NCBI GenBank assembly: GCA_026874595.1
Contig: CM049320.1
Span: forward strand, 19,911,714 to 19,975,713
Origin: Sipunculus nudus
Lineage: Eukaryota > Annelida > Sipuncula > Golfingiida > Sipunculidae
Reading direction: 5' to 3'
Length of the DNA: 64,000 bases
Part shown: positions 10,068 to 24,507 of the stretch, piece by piece
Layout of the letters: each line of letters starts with the position of its first letter
How positions within the stretch are numbered: the first letter of the stretch is position 1
Made by a program: the position numbers and the translations under genes
The notes under the pieces: model-generated
What the model saw: only the letters and a program-made list of their open reading frames with translations
Told to the model about the DNA's origin: nothing
Databases searched by the model: none

Positions 10068-13000
10068 TTCACACCATAATCAATCATAAATGGAATCTCA
10101 GAAAACTTTCAGGGCATTTCAAGAATGAGCCAAGAAAGAATGGATTAGATTTTGGTGTTCATCCAGCATCTTCTCCAGATTCTGGAGCCTCATCAAGGAA
10201 TATTCACAAATGTACAGTCACTTATGCACGAATGAACCTGAGAATATTGGCCAATAAATAAGTGAATGCACAGGAGTCCTGTCACACCAGTGTGGCCTGG
10301 CCACCTGTTCAGGTCATAGTCAAACGCCCGGCACCTCAAAGTGGTGGTGCCTACTATGTTGGCACAGCGTTTTTGTGCTCCCATGGTGGAGGCATATATC
10401 CATTGGGATGCAGATTTCTAGTAAAGTGAATGTATCCTCTTACTTTGGTTTATTTTTTACTCCATGATGGGCACCTCTGTATTATGAACATTCAAGGCAG
10501 TCACATGATATGTTCAATCTCAGGGCAATGACCTCTCTAATATGGACACTCCACTAAAGTGGATAATAACCCGAGTCCTGTCCTGTCAGTGTACTGGATC
10601 TAGAAGTTTCCCTGTGCTATTGATCTTATTAATACTACATTGGACCTCCGGGAAACATATTTCCAAACTGTGATGCAACAAACAAAATAAATATTTTGGA
10701 AAATCAAAACACTTACTGCAAACCCATGCCAAAGCAGTTCCCTTTCCACATATTCAAACCCAACCTGTAAGAAAATACCATTAATAATAAAAGTAATACA
10801 TGATGATTTCACTAAGATTTAATTCTAAATAAAGAATTATATATCTTGCATCAGCCTTGTTGCAGTATCCATAGACATTGGTCATAGACCCCCTTCTTCT
10901 GAAGAATATACTAACACTTGAAAAGGTCAAGGTCACCAGTTTCTGAACTTATCCAACAACCTGGTTGAAACAATTTGTATACTGAAACAATTTGTATATA
11001 ACATTTATGGGTAAAATGTGCAGCACGTGACTTCAATTGTAAAGAGGTTCACAACATCATATATTTCCAAAGATTTGACCTTGAATATCAAAGTCAAGAT
11101 CACCAGTTCTCAGAAATTTCTGAGAGCTTGGTTGAAACGGTTTGGATTTAAAATATGAGGAAAAAATGTGTTGTACTTCAAAACATATGGGGTCCCCAAA
11201 ACAGTCTAAATTTCTGCAGATCTGTCCTTGAAGATATCTTTAATGTCAAGTTAATTTTGAGTTTGTTTTCTTTTATTTCCTCCAAGGACTAGATGAAATT
11301 ACATTTGAAACAAAACTGAGGAAAAACATATGCAATACTTTCAAAGTTATAGCAGTCTTAATAATCCAAAATTCTGCAGATTTTACTGTGAAAGTCAACG
11401 TCACCAGTTTTCAAAATTATTAACTTCTGAAGTAGAGGAAAAAATCCTTCTGTTGTTTTTACCTTTAAGATTAAGGTCGTGGTTACCATTTTTTTAAAAT
11501 CTGTTTGACAACTCAATTGAAACAGTGTGTTCAAATATGAGGGAGAAATGGGCCAGCAAATAGCAAGAAAAAATAATAGACAAAGGGGGATCACTAAACC
11601 TTTCAGTCAGCAGTGCTAAAAAAAACGGAAAATCCTTGGATTTTAATTACACTCTTCTTTGAAATACTTTCATGAAAATACTTTATTATGAATATTAAAG
11701 TTGTATAACTGTCTTAAATCGGATAACTGGTGAATAATGTCTGATATACAAATACACAAATATACAAAAAATTTCATTTGCAAACATTGAGCATGGCAAA
11801 ATACTTCCTTTCTAATATGGCTGTCCAAAGACTTAAAATATCTAAGGTAAGAATGTTCATTCTGTGAAGCAATTCATTATGCACATGGACTATTGGTGCT
11901 GTGGTTATGAAGAGTCTATACTGACCTGCCTGACCCCCATGGGGTGTGGAAACACTGCACGGATACCCAGAACTCTCTCCAGTACACTCCGGTACTGACC
12001 ACGTAATAGAAATGCCATGAAGTTAAGCAGGGTAGCCAGCTTCCATACCCTGTCGAGCCAGTCCACAGCCAGCCACAACTGATAAACAAAGTAATGAACA
12101 TTATTACGTCTTCATGCAGAACATATCAACCAATTTCTAGCACTAGTTTCTACCATTCCAAAAGATCAGATTGTCATGACTTTTTAATAAATTTTTCATA
12201 ACCCATAACAAAGATATACATGACATTTTTCTTCCATGACTTAGGATATATCAGCTCATACTATGGATACCGTGATTCATACAGTCATTGCTATTTTACT
12301 GACAGAAAGTGAGACCATAGATGAAGGACATTTTTGGACAGCCTGCAAGTGATTATCATTGACACCATGATTAATTAATGTTGAGCTAGTTATACTTCAT
12401 CTGGTTTGTACTACAGTACTCTTTCATTGGTACATGTGAGTTGCTCTCAGTCTTCAGGTACAGGTCTTGCCTGGGCATATATACATATATGTAGTTGTTT
12501 TTAATTGTAAAAGTTATTTGTATTATTTATTACCATATAAAACCCTTTAAGTTGAACCTTGGATGGGTATTAGTTTTCTGTTGCTCCCTTTGACTAAGGG
12601 TTTACCGTATTCAGTAAAGTATATATACATATATATTAAGTTTAGTATATAAAATGTGCATTTTCTGAATGTAACCTTATCTGAGAGAGGCCAGCTTCCT
12701 GTAAAGCCTTTGAGCTCCACTGAGCGATCCTTCAGCCATGTTAAGCAGATGGAGAGGACGGCGTACAAGATCTTCTGTCTGTTAGTTATCCACTGCCCAC
12801 CAGATGGCGCTCTCTCATTGCGGTACTTCAGAGCCAGTAAATCCTGACCAAGGGTGGACTCGGCAACATGGAGTGAAAACTGAAATAAAGTAATAAAATG
12901 TATTTAAAGTAATTTATTCCTTTATTAAGAAGAAAACACTGAGCACATATCTCTTTCTCAACATCAAAATATCTGCAGCAAGTATTCCTTTATCACTGGC

Positions 13001-16000
13001 CTTCCCTTATTAAAACTAGCACAGATTTTCACTGAAATTCATTAAGAACTCTAGCAGGCCTGCCAAAGGTAAGTGACTGAAAAAAGAGTAAGTGATCCGG
13101 ATAAAAGAGTAGCATTCTTTGAAATAAAGAGTGAACAAGAGTACTGCAAACGTACATAATATGCTCGTCTTGTATCTGGTGACCTCTGTCCTCATTAGAT
13201 ATGTGTGAATTTTGATGAGAAGGTTATTCAGTTCAGAAACTCTATTGGTAAATATGTATAATGAGTTTCAATAATATCCATAGGATTTTTGTAAGTCACA
13301 GGATCATCAAAATGCCTCCAAAATGGGATGACCTCGGACCTCATTAAATATGCATGGATTTTGCTAGAAATCAAACTTAGGCAAGATATTTTATTGATAA
13401 ACATTTCTGATGAGTTCGATCAAAATCCTTCATATTCTTCATAAGTTATCGTGGCAACACCACAAAGTAGCCTAGTGACCTTATTTAATATGTGTGGATG
13501 TTGCCCATATCCAACCTCCAGCCTCCGACCTCTGTTGGTAAGTACAGTGGAACCTCTCCTAATGGGCACCTCTTTAAAGTGGGCACCTCTATAAAGTGGG
13601 CACCTCTATAAAGTTGGCCCCTCTATAAAGTGGGCACTTTTGGGCAGTCCTGTTTTTCATTCTCTTTATCATGTTTAGCTAATGTGGGCACTTCACGGAT
13701 TTTCAAGTTTGAACTATCTCCTTGCAGCAACTTTGTAAGCCTTCTTCATAGTGTTTTTAAGTTATTTATATAATATTAACTCTTAATTATTTATTAATTA
13801 TTAATTATAGTTAATATTCATAAATTTTAATAATAACAATCAAAACAAATGAACCAAATTAGAGGTGTTCAAGTGAACAGTGCATAATAATGATTATAAT
13901 CTACTTGACTCAAGACTTAGCTTGGGATGCATGCATACTAATTAGATTAATATACCTGCACCAGCTCAAGTCAGAGATCACCCCAGACTAAATTGCCCAA
14001 TGCTAATTAATTAATATTTGTTTGTTTGGCTACCCAATTAATACTCTGTGATGAGGTGACACTGCTAAATGCCCCTCTGGCCCATCATAGGTAGTCAGGT
14101 AAATGCCTACTAGTCCAGGGCAGTGTTTATTTAACAGTTGTTACATAACGATTCATACTGTTGAAATGGTGTTCAACCTGGACTTTCTAAAAGCAAATGC
14201 AAAGCTACAACATGCACTTTGCTCCAAACAATCTACGATCACAGTCTTTTTCACCACGAAATAAGAATTGTGAAAATTTAACACATTCATTCAAAGTGCA
14301 TCACACACTTCAAATGATTTATGGACTTGCAGTAACTGGATTAATGTTTTTGTTTTACTTACTTGTCAACTTAATATAGAATGTTTTCTTAAGATAATAG
14401 TATTTAGATGAGTGACTTACTGTCTTTGCTTTTTCACTTGTGTATTTTTTTATCAGAAATGACTAGATTTCAAAGAGTATATTATTAAGAATTATTACTT
14501 CCCATGGTAATGCTAAAAACCACATGCTGCTTTGTCATTTTGTGCTTATAAAATAAAAAAAAAAATAATTAATATACATACACATATATATATCCTTTAG
14601 ACCATCTGCACAGAGGTTCATTTTATTGTGCATATTTTTTTCCATACTTTTATGTAATAAAAAAAATTTCTCTAACAAATGTGTTGATAATTAAAAATAA
14701 ATTGTCACTGAAAACTTATCATTACATAAAGAGAGATGATACATGAAAAAAGTTAATTTAGTAATCTCAAAACATGAGTAATTATAGCAATACATCATAC
14801 TAGGGGCAGCACTCTATGTGCTGGCCATTACCTCCATATAGTGGGCACCTCTATAAAGGTGGCACTTTGGTCCAGTCCCAAGGGTGCCCACATTATAGAG
14901 GTTCGACTGTAGTTATGGTGAGTTTCGTGAAAAGCCTTGGTAAGTTATCGCTGTGACACTAAGAGTTAACAGACAGACGGACAGACGTTGGGTCATATGC
15001 CAGGCGTATGAAAAAGAAAGTATAATTACCAACAATTACTCATTTTTTATCACAGAATGAATAAAGATGTGCTTCATATACTACGTTTTAGTATTTATAT
15101 ATCTCCAAAAGTCATAAACATACAAGGTGCACATCCCCTGCATTAAGGTATAAAGGGCATTTTTCACATGTTGAGACACATGCTGGACATTTGCAAACAC
15201 AAAAATTGCAATGTCCTGACCATGTTCTGACTGTTACAGCAAAAGAGAGTGTAAAACAGAAAAAAGAGTGGTACTGAAAAAAGTAAAAAAACTAGATGTG
15301 TCGGAACAACACAAATGCCCCCGCCTGGGGCAAATTAGAAACATTTGTTAAATTTTGTAAAATTTTTTAAGTTCAGGAAGTGTTGTATGGTCAAAAGTAG
15401 GTCAACAAGGGCAAAATGCAAACTCGATCTGTAAAGGGTCATTATCAAGCAACACACCAAAAATCAGGCCAGTATCTGCAGGCATTGTGAAAAAAAATCC
15501 ATATATGTGCATTTTTCATGAAAATTTCTGTCTTTCATGAAATTTTCTATGTTCAGGATCTGTCATATGGTGAAAAATAGGTTAACTGGGACGAAACGCG
15601 AACTCGATCTGTAAGTGGTCATTATGCGCCCACAGACCTAACATTAGGCCAGTATCTGTAAGCATTGTATTGCGAAACTAGAATATTAGCAAAAGTTGAT
15701 AATCATTTACAAATTTAAATTGGAGAGGTATATACCATGTTTCATAACAATCCACCAAATGCTTCCTGAGAAATAAGCGCCTGAGTTTTTTTCTATACTA
15801 AGCTCTGTGACCTTGAAAAGTAGGTCAAGATCACCCATCTTTGAACTTGACCAAGATTTTGTAAATATAATGCAATAGCACTGAAGAAATGAAGTTCCTG
15901 TGTTGAATACCTTTGGAGATATCCTGCACAAAAGGCCAAAATTGAAAAAAATCCGATAAAATTTCATTAAAAAATCAGAAATTGCAGGTGGCACCACCAA

Positions 16001-17363
16001 AATTGTGCAGCACATACAGACTATCAGTCCCAATGATCATAGTAAGTTTTGTGAAAATCCACACAATGGTTCCTGAGATATAAACTTCTGAGTGTTTTTC
16101 TATAATCAGCTCTAAAATGAAGAAAAATGGGTCAATGTCACCCATCTTCGAACTTGACAGAGATTTTATCGATATACATCTTCACTGATGAAATAAAATT
16201 CCAACGGTGAATTCTTTTAGAGATATCCCGCTCACAAGGTAAAAGTTAACAGAAGCGGAACGGACGGACGGACGGACAGACACCGGACAGACAGATGGAC
16301 AGACAGACAGCTTGGGTGATGACAATAGCCCATCAGCCTATAAGCTGAGGGCTAAAAACGGCTGTACATGTGTATTTGTCATGAAAATTTCTATTTTTCA
16401 TGAATTTTTCTAAGTTTAGGAGCCGTAAAACAGAAAAAAGTAGATCAACCGGGACGAAACGCAAACTCGATCTGTAACTGGTCATTATCTGCCCACACAC
16501 CAAAAATCAGGCCAATATCTGCAGGCATTGCGAAAAAAAATCCGTACATGTGTATTTGTCATGAAAATTTCTATTTTTCATGAAATTTTCTAAGTTTAGG
16601 AGCCGTAAAACGATCAAAAGTAGATCAACCGGGACGAAAAGCGAACTCGATCTGTAACTGGTCATTATCTGCCCACACACCAAAAAATCAGGCCAATATC
16701 TCCAGGCACTGCGAAAAAAAGTCCGTACATGTGTATTTGTCATGAAAATTTCTATTTTTCATGAAATTTTCCAAGTTTAGGAGCCGTAAAACGGTCAAAA
16801 GTAGGTCAACCGGGACGAAACGCGAACCCGATCTGTAACTGGTCATTATCTGCCAACACACCAAAAATTAGGCCAATATCTGCAGGCACTGCGAAAAAAA
16901 GTCCGTACAACTGTTTCATTTTGGAATGACGGAATGACGGAATGACGGACATGGGTAAAACTATATGCCCCGGCCACTTTGTGGCGGGGGCATAAAAAGG
17001 TAATTAACAAAATTTTTAGTAATATCCTCAAAAAAACAGTGACCTTTAAATAAGAGTGATTTGGCAGGCCTGCTTTAGGCTGTTTGGACAAACATACAAA
17101 GATACAAATAAGTATGGATGAATAAATATCATCTAAATATCTTTACCAACAGCAACATTTTTTTCCCCGACTACTTTATAATAATTATCATATGCTGACA
17201 ATATTACTAAAAAAATTCATAAATGTTTTGAATTCAAATTATAATATAAATGTACTCTATAAGTATTGTATAAGGTATCATATATATATATGTGTGTGTG
17301 CAAGGAATGTGATTCATAGTAATGTATAGTTACTGTGGTAGGAGCAAGTGTGCATATAGACTT

Positions 17364-17440
<77 letters not shown>

Positions 17441-20400
17441 CACAGTCATGCTGTGCTCAGTTTTAACAACTGACCCTATCAAAAAATATTTTTCAAAGTC
17501 AGAAGGAGCATGCAAACATGGATTTAAATTTTATCTTAATGAACACTTCTTAAGAATTTTGACGCTGATATGATAAATATATACCCCATTAAGTATATTG
17601 CTGTATGGCACCATTTGTACACCAGAGAGTGCATCAAGTTGACCAGTCATTGAGTCAATACTACAGTTTGACCCATTCTGATTATATTGCACCGCTGGTA
17701 TTGGTAAATATAAATACAAACCAAATACAGGTTGACATTCATATCTTGTATACATGCTTGGTCTATACAAGCTGAGTGACATGTACACAACACAGACTGC
17801 ACACCATGTGTAAAAAACATTATCAACCTGGGCACCACCGTTAGGGAATTGATTACTTCAGCTCTGGACAGGCTCAAACTTGACCCATAATGCACTTTCC
17901 TTTTCCCGCCAGAAAGTTAGACTATAACCATGAACAGTTTACAAGGGGCCGCTGTATCATAACTTGATGATCAATATTGATTGCAAAATATTTAAGTATA
18001 AAAACTTCACAAGCCTACTGCTGATTCACAATGAAATTAATATTTGATTCTAAAAATACTTCATCTCAGAGAAGATGGTAATTTATTTTTAAAGCAGATT
18101 TGTGACTTAATGCTGAACATGTATTACTAAGACTATCTTCAAGGTTCACTTTAAAATTCATATTAACAATGTCTGTGAATTTAAAATGGCCTATGAATTT
18201 ATTTGGTTATCAAATCTTTACCTTTGATTCAATTCTTGTTTCTATTATTACTTTATTATAGTAGATTTCAGACTTTCTTTAAATAGAAGCAAATAGTTTA
18301 CCAAAAAAAGTTATTTAATTTTAAAAAGTTAAGGAACAATGTAGCTCAGTGTATTGTCATTTATCTTTATATGGAAGTGGAAAGGTCTATCAGCGAGCCT
18401 CAATGAAACTATAGACCTAGGAAAAAAACATGATACATAGCCTCAGCTTGCTACATTGAATTGGCAAGCTCACATAGGGCTTCATGCTGGTGTTTTCAAA
18501 ATAATTAAGGGACCTCCAGAGAGCCAGACTCTGGTTGAAGAGTGATCCCTATAGCTGAAATGACTTACAGTCAGCTGAGCTAAAAATGATAAAAAAATTT
18601 AATTCAGAGATCAAGAATCAATTACAATTTATGCAAAGGTTGCAATTAAATATATAGATCATTCAATGATCATTCACCCATAATATTAACTCATATTGAT
18701 TCCATAAAATTTGCATCAACTCTACCAATCAAATATGGTCAAACAGCCTTTTCTCTAAATGTTGGTCAGAGAGGGGGCAGGTGTTAAAGCACACATGAGG
18801 TTATGAAAGACTAAATTTTAACAAAAAACAGCTGAACAAAAGAAAAAAATTAATTTCTTAGAACAAGTTTATCAGGAGGAAGTAAGGATTTTCTTAACCA
18901 ATAAAGCCTCAGGTAATCAGTTGCAAAAAAAAAACTTTTTTTCTTCAACTTCATTCAGTTGAAGACATTGTCTCTGAATGGCCTTCCACTCCATTAATCA
19001 TAATATAATATAATATAATATAATATAATATAATATAATATAATATAATATAATATAATGTAATATAATATAATACAACACAATACATTGCATTACAATA
19101 TCATATTGTCTCACCCTATTTAACACATTTTAATATCTTAAATAAAATATCTTTCCCATGTATATTTGATTTATATTGAATCTATGTACCATACCTGCAG
19201 CCAATCACTACTGGTGTAGTAATTTAGCCCTTGTAACTGGTCAACAATAGTAATGCAATAGTATAATAATGGCCCTAGTGACCTTAAAACCTGTATACCC
19301 CTTAATAGTAACATTGTGATCATTGCTTCATTCATTATTAACCTTAAAACTGATGATCAAAGATAAGACCTGTGAGGGTGTTAAGAGACCGACAAATTGA
19401 TTATCAATTCTTTAACTGAATGTCTGTTAATCTCTCCCAGAGTTGGTCACAAATCTGGTAATACTTCACAATGGCCCTGGGTAGAAATCAATTTTTCATT
19501 CTGTGCTGTGTGGGCCACCAACTGACCAATGGTCAAATGGAGTGTCTGGTAATACCAGTTACTTGGAGGTGATCACTTTGAACTAGTGTTGCAGAATATC
19601 TATTTATTGAACTGATACCTGAAGTACAGTGTATGTATTAGTAAACAATTTTAGGACAATCCTGACACTAAAGATATACCCACATAAAGGAATCAAGTTT
19701 ACCACTTTATTATATCATAATGCTGCTGAATTATACAGTCAATGTTACAATCTAATTTTACACTTGAGAACATCATGCTTATATCCAATTTAATCCATGC
19801 CGGATGAAGACCTCAATCCTGTTTCGAAGCCTCTGAGTATTTTCAAAAATAGACAGAACATGTCATTGATTTAGTGGGAGCTACACTATTTTATGGTAAA
19901 CCGTTTGTTAAAGCAATATGTATCAATCTGTATATCAGGATCTAATCCTCAAACTTTTGCATAAAATTACTAAATTTATATAAAATTTTATTCAGGATCG
20001 GTTCCTCAAACAATTTGCTCATGTGTCCCAATAAAAGGGTCCTTGTGTAAAATTGCTTTTCCTTCCTTGGTAAAAAGGACATTTATGTGTTATTTTGTCT
20101 GTGCAGAAGACATATTAAACTAGAATACGGGTAGTCGACAGGCGACTAAGTGTATCTGCCAAAATCAGAGTAGGATGGGTAAAGTGAGGCATGGATTGAG
20201 TGGCAAGGGGAAATAGAGTAACATGTGTTACATATTAGAATGGATGTCTGCCACGTAAACATGATTGTAGGTGGCGCCACCTGTTATTTGAATGAGAAAC
20301 TATCCAAGATGTATATACATGCAAAATTTCTGGTTGAAAAGTCAAACCACTGCAGAGATATAAATGATTTTTTTCCCACAGCAGACAAACAGATGGATGC

Positions 20401-23400
20401 TGTGCAAAAAATGCTGCAGGTGGCACCACCATTTTTGTGTATGTTATAAAGCTATCCAAGGGCTACATTTGTGTAAAAAAATTTTTCCTGATTGGTCGAA
20501 TGGTTCCTGAGATATGAGCTTGGATGTCTGCAGCGTGAACATGAATGTAGGTGGTGCCACCTGTCATAAAATCAAGAAACCTATCCAGGATGTATATCCA
20601 TGCCTAAATTACAGGTAATTTGTTCAAACCACTGCAGAGATATGAGTGATTTTAACCCAAGGCAGACAAACAGATGGACGCTGTGCAAAAATGGCTGCAG
20701 GTGGCGCCACCATTTTTGTGTATGTTATATAGCCATCTAAGGGCTACATTAGTGTAAAATTTCTTTCCTGATTGGTCAAACGGTTCCCGAGATATGTAGG
20801 TTTATGTGTGGAAACAGATGCACAAATGGATGCTGGGCTGAGAGGAAAGCTCAGAGGTCAAGGTCAAATGGTTAGGCACCAGTTCATGTGACCCGATAAT
20901 TGGTGTAAGTTTCGGAAAAATCTGTCCAGTAGTCTCAGAGGAGTTCTCCGGAAATGAACGCCGCAGCGGCGGCGGAACCTAGTCAAAAACACAGTATCCG
21001 CAAAACTTTGTTTTGGTGGATACAAATATGGTGCAGTTAATATTGTCATATAAGATCTGTGGAGAAGGTCTTTGCAACAGCAAAGGGCATATGAATTTTG
21101 GACTTCCCAGACCCATATGCAGCAAATTCTCTATTTGTACACCTGTCTCCTCTACATTAGAGAAGAACTGCTACAGGTTCTGACTTCTGGTAGATACATT
21201 TAGTACTGTACAAAAAGGTTAGGAAGCTTTAATCAATTATACGTTTTTTGTGATATGTACTTTGTTGATTTCTTTACCATATCATTAAATGCTTCAGCAC
21301 TGGGAGGGGGTTACATGCTTTCTGTGGTATGCACCACAAGTAACGGTCCAGTCATAAAAGGTATATGTACGAAATGAACTGATCAGAACATACCTCCAGA
21401 CATTTGTTTGCATTATAACCAATAAACTCCTTGTGTGAACTATAAATTGGCACCCACAGGGTCCAAAATAGTCTGGTGACCTGCACCTAGAGGTCAAGTG
21501 TAGTCCAATACGAGGGTATAATAATGTATATGTAAATGCAATTTGTATTACCCCTGTCCTGTCTCATAACCAAACTGTTATTAACTTAATATAGAAAAAT
21601 TGACCTGCAATTTCAACTGTGGTATCCCTAATATGGGGACAATATTTACTCATATTGTTTTCTAAAAGATGAGACAGCCATGTACTGAACCGAAACATTA
21701 CATCAACAGGACATCTTTGCAGACCAAAAATTACACTATGAAGGTCAAAATATGTTACTTATTACTTAATTATTACTGGGTTTAAAATGCTAATGGGCCT
21801 GAAGGCCATAGGTCTGCAGTTTTTGGCTTTGGCTTGTAATTTGTAAAGACAATGGTGCAAAGTATGTATGTAGTGTAAAAATTCATTCCAGATAAACATG
21901 TTTTATTCTGCCATGATCTCATATGACCTGGAATCTTTAAATCATTAATTTAGCTTAAATAATAGAAACCTCAACATTAATTTTTAAAATTTCTTATCAA
22001 CAAAAAGAGCCTAAAACCCTAAGTCGCATATGCTGTCTTTCACTTGGCTGCAAGCTTTAAATTGGAATAACACTTTTTCTGGACCACACCCAAATCCTCA
22101 AATTATACTAGGATATATACCGTATCATAAATGTGATAGCATGGGGCTCTTGCTTTTCTGAGCATGTGTAAGTTATTAATCTACACCACAACTGAACACT
22201 GTCTCTCTTGTGAAATGAAGTATAATATCACTTTTACCTATTCAAAAGAAAGTTTTTTTTTTTCTACAGATATTCAATAGACAGGTAATCTGCAATATTT
22301 ACAGGAATCAAATCTCACTTAATTATTAATACATTCTTGCATCAAATTTTGTCTCACAATCCTTCCTGAATATAATGGCTTCCATAATAAGGTAAGCATA
22401 TTTCACAAATCCAGTTTCTAATTCACACATGTATATAATTAAAGCTGTATAATTTATAACAGATTCAAGGAGAGTGAAAGATATAATTTTGAGAAGAATT
22501 TCTTGTTACCAAACTGTGCTACTGAAAAATTATTTATTCAGATTTTTACATTTCTGTTATAATTATGTATAATATAAACTAATATGCTAACTAAACATTA
22601 CTTGGTCGAATAGCTGTTTATTTTGTTTATTTGTATGGACAGTGCCTTTGTAGGGCACACTCCTAATCTACCAGAGAAAAGGCTAATATGTAAACAGATG
22701 TGAACAATCAAATCCATACAAATTTCTTCTCAATAATACTTCACTGTGTCATACACAGAAGGGCCAGATCTTTATGCGATCACACTAACATGCCATATGT
22801 ACACAATAAGAACAACACCTTGCACCCCGTAAAGCCAATTATTGCCTGAGAGGTATTGCCAATATTTGCTAATACAAAGCTAGGGACTAGTGCACGGTGT
22901 GCATGGCTTGTGGCTACATGCCTGACTGCCAAAGCCTAGCGACCACTAGCTGACAGCACGGAACCAAAAAAACTTATACCAACACAACCAATCTCTGCAC
23001 CATGGATCCGTATAACCAACTGGTAAGATCAAATGCTTTCTTATTATATGCAAATATTTTTTAAACAATTGCACATAGTTGTTATCCACTGGACTGTACT
23101 GTATACTTATTCTGTCGTGCTTGTTAGGTGTTTCTTAAGTGTTTACATACTGGTCATTCAGTTAACACGATGGATGTCATGATTTCTCTTAACCAAAGGT
23201 TCATATCAAATACAATTTTACTGAATGCAGTTTTGTCTTAAACAATTGCTAACTGCTGATAAGCACTGGCATGTTCTTTTATCAATGAAAGCTTTGCTCT
23301 GCTGCTCTTTCATTAATTAAATGCACTACACAAAAGTTTTTTTTTTAAATAACATTGTTATGTAATGGTGCTAAGAGGTTCACCAACATCTTAAATACAT

Positions 23401-24465
23401 TATGTGACTGAGAAAGACAACATTTAATAAACCTTATTGAGGCTCAATATTACACAATATTTCCAAAAGGACCACATAGATGAAACAATTGACCAAAGTT
23501 GGAAACTTCTCAGATATAAAAAAACACACACAAGCACGACATATTTAGATTTATATACTGCAGACTCAGATATATTTGCTGGGCATGAGAAAAAATGTGA
23601 CTAATTTTTGATCAAATGGTTAATTTTAAACAGAAAAGAATGAAAGAAAATATATATTTTTTTTTTGTTTCTTTGGAACTTACCTGATTTTAAAAGCAAG
23701 AATTGATATGATATTTATACAGTGGGTCATCTTTTATCATTGTTCTGTTTTAAGGAATTAAAATCTTTTGCCATGTGGTCCAACACTTTCTTACCATAGC
23801 TGTGGTTTAGTGTATTACATTGTCCTTCTCTAAGAGGCATCTTTTTTTTTAAGAGGCATTTTAAAAAAAGAGAAGTTGTTTTTTATTGACTGTTCATTTT
23901 AAAATATTTTAGATGGAGCTACCTGCCTCCATTATATTAATAATATAATATAATATAAATATATAATATATATAATATTACCTAAGGCAAATTCATCTGC
24001 AGAGTTCTATCAAATTTGGACTGGATGACAGGTGGTAGCAATTACTTCCTGTTATTTTACATCTGTGTGTCCCCAAGCCAGGTGTCCACCACTCCTGTTG
24101 TTCTGCCATATGATGGAGGAACCTCCAAAAGATACTCTTTTTTTTTTAAGTGAAACATGGTTGTTGGGCACAACCTTCCCATTAAGCCTGCAGAGGCCTC
24201 TTCCTGGGTAAGGGCCAACCAAGAAAAATCTCAGGGCGGATCTAATGAGAACTGAATTAGTCATTATCTCCCTACTCCGAATCCTGTGCTTGACCCGGGG
24301 TAGTCACAGAAGATGGTCTTCTTGTTCATGCTCTTCTGAATGAAACTCTCCCCAACGAACTCACTTTGAATCTAAGATTAAATTTGTATTTAAATTAAAT
24401 ATAAAACTAAGATTAAAATCAGGTCAGATTTAAAAGTGGGCCAACCCAGATTAAATTTTTTAAAA

Positions 24466-24507
<42 letters not shown>

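Larger units (their letters stand above)
13053..17074. mobile_element. Outer element of a nested transposon cluster (inverted ends around gcaggcctgc)
   Basis: The left end agcaggcctgccaaa (13053-13067) recurs inverted as tttggcaggcctgct (17060-17074). The core gcaggcctgc is palindromic, so only about five bases prove the inverted orientation, but both ends are also followed inward by 'aagagtaagtga'-like sequence. A solo end of the same kind lies at 55663-55676. Between the ends are a family-C repeat split by a pogo-like element, and a hairpin-ended element that itself carries another. No target-site duplication was confirmed. Confidence 0.5.

Noticed and set aside
11916-12101. 61-codon - strand frame
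   Set aside because: It is the wrong frame of PEX2 exon 5; the frame starting with TTG at 12078 matches PEX2.
13545-14909. Autonomous transposon with a transposase
   Set aside because: No transposase motifs or long frame are present between the inverted ends; the only 60-codon frame has no similarity.
15291-16996. CRISPR-like array because of regular 180-bp repeats
   Set aside because: Repeat units are long, head to tail without unique spacers, and lie inside a eukaryotic transposable element.
17322-17573. Poly-Ile/Tyr frames over TA repeats (also at 47020-47312 and 56496-56799)
   Set aside because: Translation of TA microsatellites, not genes.
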